Source: DATFFO01 sp963744905 (lineage in GTDB: Bacteria > Actinomycetota > Acidimicrobiia > Spongiisociales > ZC4RG35). From it: a stretch of DNA of 64,000 nt. The notes under the pieces were generated by a model, which was not told the DNA's origin, searched no databases, and worked only from the letters and a program-made list of their open reading frames with translations. The stretch spans positions 1 through 64,000 of the forward strand of contig CAVUUV010000010.1 of the NCBI GenBank assembly GCA_963744905.1, read 5' to 3'. Within the stretch, counting starts at the first letter, position 1. Each line of letters opens with the position of its first letter. The translations under genes were made by a program, and so were the position numbers. Of the stretch, positions 42,313 through 50,143 are shown piece by piece.

Positions 42313-43626
42313 CTACCCCACCCGCACCAGGCCAAGTGGGTAGGTGGAAAGGGTTTCGGGGCCGTTCTCGGTCACCAGGACCTGCTCTTCCAGCTTGACC
42401 CCCTCGCCCCCGTCGCGGCGACCGACGAAGCTCTCCACACAAAGCACCATCCCGGGTTCGAGCACCCCGTCGTAGCCGATGTCGTCCCACTGGTCCCGGA
42501 AACAGACCCCGGGGTACTCATCGCACAGGCCGACCCCGTGGTAGAGGATGGTGTAACGGCGGTAGGTATCGTGATCGGGGACGAATGCGTCCCAGGCGAG
42601 GTCCTTGAAGGCGGCGCCGGGTTGGAGGAGATCGGTATTGCGTCGGATCTGCTCGGCCGCCAACTCGAACACCTCGGACTGGTTGGCGTTGGGTGACCGA
42701 TCTCCGCAGATCCAGGTGCGGGAGATGTCGACACACGCCCCGTAGCTCCCGATCAGATCGGTGTCGAAGGCCACCAGATCTCCCTCTTCGATGACCCGGC
42801 TGGAGCACTCCTGGTACCAGGGGTTGGTGCGGGGCCCCGAAGTGAGAAGCCGGGTCTCGATCCATTCTCCGCCCCGGGCGATGGACTCGGCGTGGAGGTG
42901 CGACCAGAGACGCTGTTCGCTGATCCCGGGCTCCGCCCTGTCGTGCATCACCGACATGGCGGCCTCGGCGGCGGCGATGGCGCAGCGCATGGCCTTGATT
43001 TCCTCCGGGTGCTTGATGACCCGGGCCAGCTCCATCACCTCTTCACCGTTGTGGACGCTGACCCCTCGAGCGGCCAGCGCCTCCACCCCCTCGGCGTTCA
43101 TGCGGTCGCTGGCCAATCGAAGGTTGTCGCCGCCGCTCTGGCGGACGAGATCGGCCACTTCGTCCGCCCAGCGCTGGGCCTGATCGGCGAACTTGGGTCC
43201 GGCTCCGAAGTAGTACCAGGGAATGGCGGGCCGAACTTCATCGATCAGGGGAAGATGGTGGTTGAGGTGGGCGGCGGACGGGAACTCGAACATCACCACC
43301 GGACCCTGGGCGGGGACGAAGCAGTAGCGGGCGGCGTTGTGGAGGACCCAGACCTGCATGTTGGTGCTGTCGGTGGCATAGCGAACGTTGAGCGGATCGA
43401 ACAGCACGATCCCGGCATAGTCGAATCGAGCCAACTGTTCCCGCACCCGCTCGAGGCGATAACGCCGAATCACCTCCAGATCCGGCAACTCCAGACCCAG
43501 GGCCGCCCACTCGCTGAGAGCCGGCTCACCCGGACCGAGGACGTGCCAGTTCAGGGATGCAGCGCGGCCCTCCGGACCGATGCGGGCGCGATAGCGGTGA
43601 CCCGTCACATGATCCCCGGTTCTCAT
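42313..43626 (-). CDS. dddP: DddP-type dimethylsulfoniopropionate lyase (M24 peptidase fold)
   Basis: DddP cleaves DMSP to dimethyl sulfide and acrylate in the cytoplasm. The 437 residues contain FDPLNVRYATDSTNMQVW near residue 76 and GGEWIETRLLTSGPRTNPW near residue 252, which match DddP rather than prolidases. The metal ligands I know from DddP structures are all present in correct spacing: Asp288, Asp290, Asp300, His363, Glu398 and Glu413. The catalytic residues Tyr358 and Asp369 (in YHGVGLCDEYP) are also present. The ATG at 43626 has GGGAGGA upstream. No acrylate-using genes are adjacent. A related non-lyase M24 enzyme remains possible. Confidence 0.78.
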   Translation of the reverse strand: MRTGDHVTGHRYRARIGPEGRAASLNWHVLGPGEPALSEWAALGLELPDLEVIRRYRLERVREQLARFDYAGIVLFDPLNVRYATDSTNMQVWVLHNAARYCFVPAQGPVVMFEFPSAAHLNHHLPLIDEVRPAIPWYYFGAGPKFADQAQRWADEVADLVRQSGGDNLRLASDRMNAEGVEALAARGVSVHNGEEVMELARVIKHPEEIKAMRCAIAAAEAAMSVMHDRAEPGISEQRLWSHLHAESIARGGEWIETRLLTSGPRTNPWYQECSSRVIEEGDLVAFDTDLIGSYGACVDISRTWICGDRSPNANQSEVFELAAEQIRRNTDLLQPGAAFKDLAWDAFVPDHDTYRRYTILYHGVGLCDEYPGVCFRDQWDDIGYDGVLEPGMVLCVESFVGRRDGGEGVKLEEQVLVTENGPETLSTYPLGLVRVG

Positions 43627-43838
43627 CGAGTCCTCCCTACTCCTATACCCGTGGCCGTCGAGCCTAGGGCTCGTTCGAGCCCGCGCCACAGCTCCACTGT
43701 GACCATTCTCGGGCCATCTCTCAATCCGACATAGCAACACGCCCATGCCTAGCTTCAGGTCGTGGCCTGATCGGGGGAGTCCAAAGACACCAGTTCCTCC
43801 ATCAGGTTGTACATGCAAGCGACCGAAAGGAGGGTGCG

Positions 43839-44522
43839 ATGCCCGCACCCAATCGCAAACGGCTCATCGCCTTCGTGGTGGCTCTGGCGGTCTTGATCGC
43901 CACACCGCTGACGGTGGTAGCGGCCGCAGGGTTCACCGACGTGTCAGACTCCAACGTCTTCACGGCGGACATCCAATGGCTGTCCGACGCCGGTGTAACC
44001 AAGGGCTGTAACCCGCCCGCCAACACCGAATTCTGCCCGAGCGACAACGTGACGCGCGAGCAGATGGCGGCGTTCATGCACCGTTTCGCCGAGTACATGG
44101 GCGCAGCAGACGGCACGCCGGCCCAGGCCGACAACGCCTCAACTGTCAACGGTGTCTCGGTGGAGCACTTCTTCCACCAGGCAGCGCCCAACACGACCGA
44201 CGAGGTCATCGGGACCTATGGTCCCGTCACCCTCAAGGCAAGCTGCGACGGGAGCGGCGTTCCCACCCTTCGAGCCAGCTGGGACGAGACTGTGAATCGG
44301 ATGACCTTCAACGGTTCCGGCGCCGCCCTCACAGGCGACGCAACAGTCAACGCCAACCAAACGATCAGCATCGGGAGTGGCACCAACGGAACAGTTGGTA
44401 CGACCGATGCGGTTGGATATGACTCCCACACCCAAACCCAGATCCAGTTCTTCTTGCGAGACGCTCCGGCTCTGGGCGACAACATGTGCTTCTTCTCGGG
44501 TTACGTGACAGTCGGCGGATGA
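43839..44522 (+). CDS. Secreted protein with one S-layer-homology-like module
   Basis: The protein has 227 residues. A signal peptide (RLIAFVVALAVLIATPLTVVA) is followed by one module at about 31-85: FTDVSDSNVF, DIQWLSDAGVTKGCNPPANTEFCPSDNVTREQMAAFMHR. The two cysteines in the module probably pair. The rest (90-227) is Thr/Ser/Gly-rich and beta-like, with a further Cys pair and no known domain. SD AAAGGAGGG stands six bases before the ATG. Its N-terminal third closely resembles the next gene, while the C-terminal part is unrelated. Such modules usually anchor proteins to the cell envelope. Confidence 0.85.
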   Translation: MPAPNRKRLIAFVVALAVLIATPLTVVAAAGFTDVSDSNVFTADIQWLSDAGVTKGCNPPANTEFCPSDNVTREQMAAFMHRFAEYMGAADGTPAQADNASTVNGVSVEHFFHQAAPNTTDEVIGTYGPVTLKASCDGSGVPTLRASWDETVNRMTFNGSGAALTGDATVNANQTISIGSGTNGTVGTTDAVGYDSHTQTQIQFFLRDAPALGDNMCFFSGYVTVGG

Positions 44523-44552
44523 CGACCGGCCTTTGAACCGAACAAGCACCTC

Positions 44553-44583
44553 GAGGTCCCCGGAGCTCAGCTCCGGGGACCTC
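44553..44583 (+). terminator. Hairpin terminator after the first module protein
   Basis: GAGGTCCCCGGAGCT and AGCTCCGGGGACCTC are 15-bp perfect arms around a single C, 31 bases after the stop. The following T content is low (CTCCATT). Confidence 0.75.
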
Positions 44584-44833
44584 TCCATTGCAGCGGCAGG
44601 ATTAGCCATCACAAGAAATCCAGGCAATTCCACGCATGCCGACACATAGTCAAGTAGGTTCTGTAGGACGTGTTCGGCATGGCCGAGAGTGGACCGACAC
44701 GGACGTGCGGGGGAATCGAAGCCCTCAGCGGTGAGTCTCAGATCACCGCGAGTCCGCTCCACCCAATGCCCCCTGCCGGGGACGTGAGTACAGGCGACTA
44801 AAACGGTCGCACGCCCGAATAGGAGGAGTACGG
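44584..44833. other. Leader region of the second module protein, no gene supported
   Basis: Nothing coding is supported. A short dyad GCGAC...GTCGC (44795-44812 region) and the strong SD TAGGAGGAG at the 3' end suggest a regulated leader, but no known RNA family is recognised. Confidence 0.35.
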
Positions 44834-45706
44834 ATGCCCGCACCTCATCTCAAACGACGCTTGATCGCCTTCGTGGCGGCCCTGGCCATGCTGATCGTCA
44901 CACCACTGGCGGTGGTGGCTTCGGACGTCTTCACCGACGTCCCCAGTACGAACACCTTCCACGACGACATCACGTGGCTGGCCAACGCCGGCGTTACGAA
45001 GGGCTGTAATCCGCCAGCCAACACCCTGTACTGCCCGTCAGACAACGTGACCCGTGAGCAGATGGCGGCCTTCATGCACCGCCTTGCCGTCAACAAGGTG
45101 GTGGATGCAGCCACCGCTCAGGAAGCAGACCACGCAGCGAGTGCGGACAGCGCAACTGACTCCAACAAGCTCGGCGGTGAAGGCCCGAGCGCATACTTGA
45201 CTTATGTCAATGCCGACGCGTGCTCATTTAGCGAGTGCACCGATTCCGCTGCGTTCGCAATAGCTTCGCAGGCGTCTGTGACCGTCAACCTGCGGGCCAG
45301 CGGCGTACTTGAAATCGCAAGCAGCTTCACTGCATTCGGTAGTGGTGGTGGGACCAATGTCGTCCAGATGTGGGCCGCCATCGACCAGACACAGAATGGG
45401 GGCTGCGGATCATGGTTCTTTGCTCCCGGCCAAGCCGTACCCGGTTCCTTCGCGACCGAGGACAACAACAACGATGACGCCGCCTCGTTGGCGACCACAA
45501 CAGCCGTAAACATCAGCGGTGGATCCCACACGATTCATCTTTGCGCAATCGGCGCCGACAATATCGATGCGACTGCTGCGTCGCTCGTGACCCAATGGTC
45601 GCAAGGTGGATCGGGGCTCGCATTGGCCTCGGCCGACTCTACCGCGACCTTCGACGCCGCGACACAAGCACGCTTCGAGGAGGACTTCGCTGGCGCCAAC
45701 CAGTGA
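44834..45706 (+). CDS. Secreted protein with one S-layer-homology-like module, paralogous N-terminus
   Basis: The protein has 290 residues. The signal peptide and module (residues 1-80: FTDVPSTNTFHDDITWLANAGVTKGCNPPANTLYCPSDNVTREQMAAFMHR, read as separate blocks) parallel those of the gene before it. Residues 85-115 are an Ala/Asp/Ser linker, and residues 125-290 are a different beta-rich, Asn/Thr-rich domain with four cysteines (ACSFSECTD, GGCGSW, HLCAIG). The C-terminal domain is not recognised. SD AGGAGGAG precedes the ATG. It is probably a surface protein assembled from an exchangeable export-and-anchor module. Confidence 0.85.
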   Translation: MPAPHLKRRLIAFVAALAMLIVTPLAVVASDVFTDVPSTNTFHDDITWLANAGVTKGCNPPANTLYCPSDNVTREQMAAFMHRLAVNKVVDAATAQEADHAASADSATDSNKLGGEGPSAYLTYVNADACSFSECTDSAAFAIASQASVTVNLRASGVLEIASSFTAFGSGGGTNVVQMWAAIDQTQNGGCGSWFFAPGQAVPGSFATEDNNNDDAASLATTTAVNISGGSHTIHLCAIGADNIDATAASLVTQWSQGGSGLALASADSTATFDAATQARFEEDFAGANQ

Positions 45707-45757
45707 GTTTCCGACCGCTGCAGGCAGCAGAATCAAGATAGGCGAGACAGCGAGACA

Positions 45758-45790
45758 GACAGTCCCCCGGAGATGCTCCGGGGGACTGTC
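45758..45790 (+). terminator. Hairpin terminator after the second module protein
   Basis: GACAGTCCCCCGGAG and CTCCGGGGGACTGTC are 15-bp perfect arms around ATG, about 50 bases past the stop. Confidence 0.75.
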
Positions 45791-45799
45791 GTTCGGTGA

Positions 45800-45940
45800 G
45801 GCCGAGGCTCTCCCCAAGCCCTCGCCGCCGCCGGGATCACCAAAGGCTGCAACCCACCCGACAACACTAACTTCTGCCCCGAAGACCCCGTCACCCGCGG
45901 CCAAATGGCCGCCTTCCTCAACCGCGCCCTGGGGAAATGA
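45800..45940 (+). pseudogene. Remnant of a third S-layer-homology-like module
   Basis: The frame after the TGA at 45797 reads ALAAAGITKGCNPPDNTNFC and then PEDPVTRGQMAAFLNRALGK, followed by a stop. This is the C-terminal two-thirds of the module seen in the two preceding genes and in the L,D-transpeptidase. It has no start codon, signal peptide or ribosome site, so it is a decayed C-terminal fragment. Its wording (TRGQMAAF) is closer to the transpeptidase modules than to its immediate neighbours. Confidence 0.8.
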
Positions 45941-45944
45941 CCGC

Positions 45945-47447
45945 CTAAACGGCCCCTTCGTTCTTCCGGGAGGCGCCGACGCGTGATCGCGCCGCCAGAA
46001 CCCCGAGGGCGGCACCGATTGCCAGGAGCATCACCCAGTTGCCCCAACGTACGAAGATCGTCTTGTAGCCGGGTCGGGCGTAGAGGATCCCATACAGCAC
46101 CTCCTGGGTGCCGAGGCCCGTCTCCTCCCCCAACCTCCCACCATCGGTCACCAGGACCGACTTGCCGGTCACGGCGGCGTGGACCAGGTCCAGTCCGGTC
46201 TCGGCCGAGCGCATCCGGGTCATGGCGATGAACTGGTCCGAGGCCGGAGTGGTGCCGTAGCTGCCCTCGTTGGTGGCCACGACCAGGAGCCCTGCCCCGA
46301 CCCTCACCTCCGATCGGATGTAGCGGGCAAAGCCTCCCTCGAATGAGATCACCGATCCGAGCCCGTAGTCACCCAGGTCGAACACCACCGGCCCCGAACC
46401 CGGGATCATGTCCCTGGGCACCTGGGCCAGGGCCGGAATCCAGTCGAAGAACGGCCGGGCCGGGATGTATTCGCCGAACGGGACCGGGTGGCGCTTGCGG
46501 TACTCGCCAACGATCTCGCCCTGAGGGCTGAACACCACGTTGGCGTTGATCCAGTGCTGCTCGTCCACCGGCCGGTCGCTTCCCACCAGCATCCAGGAGC
46601 CGATCCGGGCGGCCTGGGCACCGATGGCCTCGCCCACTTCGGGGTTGTTGATCGGATCGGCATTGGAGGCCCCGGTCGAACCCTCCGACCACACCACCAG
46701 GTCGACCGAACCCGGGGCGATCGTCTCGGTCAACGCCAGATGCTGCTGGTAGGTCTGAAAGCGCTCGTTGACACAGTGTTCGAATGGACAGGGGGTCGAT
46801 CCCTGAACCAGGGCCACCCGGACCGGGACCCCGGCGGGAAGGTCCTGGGCGGAGACACCTGCCGCCACCACCATTGCCACCAGTGCCAGAGGGACTGCCG
46901 CCACCAGCCATTCACCCCTCCACCGCAGCGAGGCCAAACCGGCTGCCACCGCCATGACCAGAACGGTCCAGCCCGCCGTTCCGATCCAGCGGGCGGCGGC
47001 TCGAACCGCGGTGAGATCGGACAGGGCATAGCCGAAGGCACCCCATTCGAACCCGCCCACCGGAAAGCGATAGCGCACGATCTCCACCAGTCCCCACAGA
47101 CCGGCCGCCACCACCCACCACCAGCCGACCCCCACCGTGCGGGCCAGGCGAACGATCAACCCGGCGAACAGGGCCGGATACAGGGCCTGCACCACCACCA
47201 GCGGGATCACCGCCACCAGTCCCAGGCTTCCCAACCACCAGATCAGCCCGCCATAGAAGGCCAACCCGAACAGGTACCCCGATAAAGCGCTCTTCCACGG
47301 ACCCTTCTCCCGACGCAGGAAGGCCAGCCACACCATCGGGCCCACCACGATCAGCGGCCACCACCCAAAGGGCGGGAAGGCGAGCACGGCCAGACCGGCA
47401 CCGATCAGGGCGGCAACGAAGATCATGGGCCGGTAAGTGTGGCGCAT
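45945..47447 (-). CDS. lnt: Apolipoprotein N-acyltransferase-like protein with Ser at the nucleophile position
   Basis: Lnt adds the third acyl chain to lipoproteins at the outer face of the membrane. The protein has 500 residues: about eight N-terminal helices (residues 8-200), then a nitrilase domain and a final helix. The nitrilase Glu255 (VVWSEGSTG) and Lys318 (YRKRHPVPFGEYIP) are present. The third triad residue should be Cys in a C-[YF]-E block; here it is Ser368 (GSVISFEGGFARY). The reading TCA is unambiguous. The enzyme may be inactive as an acyltransferase or have another role. A start at 47480 is an alternative. Confidence 0.82.
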   Translation of the reverse strand: MRHTYRPMIFVAALIGAGLAVLAFPPFGWWPLIVVGPMVWLAFLRREKGPWKSALSGYLFGLAFYGGLIWWLGSLGLVAVIPLVVVQALYPALFAGLIVRLARTVGVGWWWVVAAGLWGLVEIVRYRFPVGGFEWGAFGYALSDLTAVRAAARWIGTAGWTVLVMAVAAGLASLRWRGEWLVAAVPLALVAMVVAAGVSAQDLPAGVPVRVALVQGSTPCPFEHCVNERFQTYQQHLALTETIAPGSVDLVVWSEGSTGASNADPINNPEVGEAIGAQAARIGSWMLVGSDRPVDEQHWINANVVFSPQGEIVGEYRKRHPVPFGEYIPARPFFDWIPALAQVPRDMIPGSGPVVFDLGDYGLGSVISFEGGFARYIRSEVRVGAGLLVVATNEGSYGTTPASDQFIAMTRMRSAETGLDLVHAAVTGKSVLVTDGGRLGEETGLGTQEVLYGILYARPGYKTIFVRWGNWVMLLAIGAALGVLAARSRVGASRKNEGAV

Positions 47448-47492
47448 CCGGTACCGAACCTGCCACTCGAGCACCCCCATAGAGTGGAGCGC

Positions 47493-48284
47493 ATGCATCC
47501 AGATCTGCCGGTGGCCCTGGAGGCGGCGCGGGAGGGAGCCGCCGTGGTCCGGGAGGGCTTCTCGGGCGCCGCCGAGGTCCACATGAAGGGAGAGGTGAAC
47601 CCGGTCACCGCCATCGACACCGACGCCGAGGATTCGGTGCGAGCCGTGCTCGGCCGGGAGAGGCCCGCCGACCAGGTCCTGGGAGAAGAAGAGGGCGGAA
47701 CCGGCTGGGATGAAGGTCGAGTCTGGATCGTGGATCCACTCGATGGGACCGTCAACTTCGTCCATCACATGCCCCACGTGGCCGTGTCGGTGGCTCTGTG
47801 GGAGGACGGAGCCCCACTGGTGGGCGTGGTGATCGACGTCATGCACGAGGAGGAATTCGCCGCAGTGGCGGGCCTGGGTTCTCTCCTCAACGGACAGCCG
47901 GTCAGGGTGTCCGGTCAGGACGACCTCGGTGAGGCGCTGGTCGTGACAGGATTTCCCTACGACCGGCGCCGGCGCGCCGACGACTATGCGACGGTGGTGG
48001 GCGCCGTCCTTGCCCGGGTGCAGGGCCTGAGGAGGTTGGGGTCCGCCGCCCTCGACTTCGCCTGGGTGGCGTGCGGCAGGTTCGACGCCTACTGGGAGTA
48101 CGGGCTGGCCCCCTGGGATGCCGCCGCCGGGGTCCTCCTCGTCGAAGAGGCCGGGGGTCAGGTGGGCACGGTCACGGGCGCCAGGTTCGATCTCGACTCT
48201 CCGACGGTGGTAGCCAGCAACGGCCTCGTCCACGATGCCCTGGCCGGGGTGGTGCACGCCAGCCTGCCGGCGGATCTGCGATGA
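47493..48284 (+). CDS. Inositol monophosphatase family phosphatase
   Basis: This is a Mg-dependent phosphatase of 263 residues. The metal-binding motifs are EEEGG near residue 67, WIVDPLDGTVNFVHHMP near residue 82 and the C-terminal LAPWDAAAGVLLVEEAGG near residue 211. Substrates in this family include inositol phosphates, histidinol phosphate, fructose bisphosphate and PAP, and the sequence does not decide among them. TAGAGT lies 13 bases before the ATG. It is coupled to the amidohydrolase by an ATGA overlap. Confidence 0.88.
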   Translation: MHPDLPVALEAAREGAAVVREGFSGAAEVHMKGEVNPVTAIDTDAEDSVRAVLGRERPADQVLGEEEGGTGWDEGRVWIVDPLDGTVNFVHHMPHVAVSVALWEDGAPLVGVVIDVMHEEEFAAVAGLGSLLNGQPVRVSGQDDLGEALVVTGFPYDRRRRADDYATVVGAVLARVQGLRRLGSAALDFAWVACGRFDAYWEYGLAPWDAAAGVLLVEEAGGQVGTVTGARFDLDSPTVVASNGLVHDALAGVVHASLPADLR

Positions 48285-49783
48285 CCCCCCACGCCCTCAC
48301 CGCGGCCAGGGTGCTGGGCAGTTCCAGGCAGGGGGACTCGGTGGTGATCCAGGGGGGAAGGGTGGTGGAGGTCACCCATCGTTCCCGTCTGGGAGACATG
48401 GAATCGGTCGACTTGGCCGGGGCCACCATCGTTCCCGCCTTCGTCGACTCCCACATCCACCCGATCGGCTATGCCGCCCTGCTGGAGGGAACATCGCTCA
48501 AGGAGGCCTCGGATTTCGAGGACCTGACCGACCGCCTCCGCTCGGCGCGGGAGCGGATCCCCTCCGGCGGGGCCGTGGTGGCCCAGCGCCTGGATGACTC
48601 CCGTCTCGGGCGACTCCCCACCCGGGCGGACCTGGATCGAGCCGTTCCCGACCGCCCCCTCCTCGCCTATCGCTACTGCGGGCACATCGCAGTGGCCAAC
48701 ACCGCAGCACTGGACCTGGCAGGTATCGGGCCCCACACGGCCGACCCCCGCGGGGGAAGCCTGGACCGGGATGACTCTGGAACCCCCACCGGAATTCTTC
48801 GGGAGACGGCGGTCGGATTGGTGGCGGAAGCCATCGACCCACTGCTTCCACCTCCGGAAGCAGAGGCGATCCTCAGGGCGATGAACGCCCTGGTCGCCAC
48901 CGGGATGAGGCGGATCGGAGCCATAGTCGCGGCGGGAGGGCCGCTCTGGTGTGGAGTCGGCAATGAGCTGGAAGCGTTGTGCGATCTGGCCGACGACCTA
49001 CCCCTGGACGTGGACGTGCTGGTCATCGCCGACACCCCCGAACAGCTCGATGGAGCCGCCGACAGGATCGTCTCAGCCGGAGGCCGGCTTCGTTTCAGGG
49101 GCTGGAAGGCGTTCGCCGACGGCAGCCTGGGGGGCCACACGGCGGCGATGTGGGAGCCCTTCGATGACGTCGACACCACCGGCACCCTGCGTCTCGACCC
49201 CGACGAGGCTGTGGCCATGGCCCGTCACGTGCTGGACCTGGGCGCCGAATCGGCCATCCACGCCATCGGTGACCGGGCCGTCGACGTGTGCCTGGACGTG
49301 TACCAGGAGCTGGTCGGAGAGGGATTCGATCCCACCCGAATGCGAATCGAGCACGCCTCGGTCGCCTCGGATGCGGCCATCGAGCGCATGGCGGACCTGG
49401 GAGTGGTGGCCTCGGTCCAGCCCGCCTTCCTCACCTCGGAGGCGGACTGGCTCCGTTCCCGGCTTGGAGAGAGAGCCCCCTACCGTTTCGCCACCATGCA
49501 GCGGGCCGGGGTGAGAATGATCGGCGGCTCGGATTGTCCGGTGGAGCGACCCGACCCGCTGGTCGGTATCGGTGCCGCCGTCAACCGGGAGGGCCTGAGT
49601 GACGATGAGCACCTCGACGTCGCCACCGCCCTGTCGCTGTTCGCCGCCCACGACCTGTCACCGGGCTCCCCCGCCGACCTGGTCGTCCTCGATGCCTCCC
49701 CCGACGACCCCTCCGCCACCATCCTCGCCGTCTACCACGACGGCCGGCCCCGCCAACTGACCCCGTTGCCCTGGCCGGGCTGA
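48281..49783 (+). CDS. YtcJ-type metal-dependent amidohydrolase
   Basis: The protein has 500 residues. The N-terminal beta domain leads to the metal motif FVDSHIHPIGYAAL near residue 51. The family markers GGSLDRDDSGTPTGILRE near residue 162, GWKAFADGSLGGHTAAM near residue 275 and IHAIGDRAVDVCLDVY near residue 330 are all clear, with GGSDCPVERPDPLVGI near the end. YtcJ-like enzymes hydrolyse various amides and formamides, and the substrate is unknown. Translational coupling to the IMPase suggests a shared role. Confidence 0.85.
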   Translation: MTPHALTAARVLGSSRQGDSVVIQGGRVVEVTHRSRLGDMESVDLAGATIVPAFVDSHIHPIGYAALLEGTSLKEASDFEDLTDRLRSARERIPSGGAVVAQRLDDSRLGRLPTRADLDRAVPDRPLLAYRYCGHIAVANTAALDLAGIGPHTADPRGGSLDRDDSGTPTGILRETAVGLVAEAIDPLLPPPEAEAILRAMNALVATGMRRIGAIVAAGGPLWCGVGNELEALCDLADDLPLDVDVLVIADTPEQLDGAADRIVSAGGRLRFRGWKAFADGSLGGHTAAMWEPFDDVDTTGTLRLDPDEAVAMARHVLDLGAESAIHAIGDRAVDVCLDVYQELVGEGFDPTRMRIEHASVASDAAIERMADLGVVASVQPAFLTSEADWLRSRLGERAPYRFATMQRAGVRMIGGSDCPVERPDPLVGIGAAVNREGLSDDEHLDVATALSLFAAHDLSPGSPADLVVLDASPDDPSATILAVYHDGRPRQLTPLPWPG

Positions 49784-49802
49784 TTCGGCGTTTTTATCAG
49801 CG

Positions 49803-49828
49803 AAACGGGCCCCTGGAGGTCCCGTTTT
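49803..49828. terminator. Bidirectional terminator between the amidohydrolase and selenoprotein genes
   Basis: AAACGGG pairs with CCCGTTT across a 11-base loop region, followed by TTG on the plus strand and, read on the minus strand, by runs of T after the A-rich side. It sits between two convergent stops (49783 and 49857). Confidence 0.65.
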
Positions 49829-49856
49829 GTAGGGGAGAATGCTGCGCCGGCTGTCG

Positions 49857-50087
49857 CTAGGAGCGCAGATGAGGGGCGATGTCGCTCTCGTAGTCGGCGT
49901 GACGCCCCAGCTCCTTCTTGGAAAAGATCCGCTCACCGTCGACCTCCACCTCGAAGACCCCGCCCGACGAGGGGATGAGATCCACCCGAAACGCTTGACC
50001 GAACTCGTCGAATATCGCCTCCGCCGTGCTCACGGCACGGCTGGTGTAGTTTCAGGACCGGCAGAATTCGATGGTGATGGCTCGCAT
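49857..50087 (-). CDS. SelW-like (Rdx family) selenoprotein with CxxU motif, UGA at codon 12
   Basis: The 76-residue frame begins MRAITIEFCRS, reads TGA at 50054-50052, and continues NYTSRAVSTAEAIFDEFG to LRS and a TAG stop. With the TGA read as selenocysteine this is a complete SelW/Rdx protein. CRSU is the redox CxxU motif; YTSRA follows it; SSGGVFEVEVDGERIFSKKE is the family's second half. The thioredoxin-like fold is thought to act on thiol redox partners. A 7-bp hairpin follows the TGA in the bacterial SECIS position. TACCCT lies 15 bases before the ATG. Ordinary gene finders would miss or truncate it. Confidence 0.88.
50023..50041 (-). promoter_or_regulatory. Bacterial SECIS-like hairpin for selenocysteine insertion
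   Basis: Read on the minus strand, GCCGTGC and GCACGGC form a perfect 7-bp stem around the loop CGTGA, starting 11 bases after the TGA codon. The loop is about 18 bases from the TGA and has G as its second base, as the bacterial SECIS consensus requires. Confidence 0.78.
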
Positions 50088-50096
50088 GGCCCGACC

Positions 50097-50102
50097 AGGG
50101 TA
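50097..50102 (-). promoter_or_regulatory. -10 box of the selenoprotein gene (TACCCT)
   Basis: Read on the minus strand, TACCCT begins 15 bases before the ATG at 50087, with no ribosome site between. Confidence 0.4.
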
Positions 50103-50143
50103 CCCGGGTTGCACTAACCGCCCCCACCCAGGATCCTTACGAG

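Noticed and set aside
49839..50117. Plus-strand frame of 92 codons over the selenoprotein locus
   Set aside because: It is the antisense shadow of the SelW-like gene; the protein family signal is only on the minus strand.
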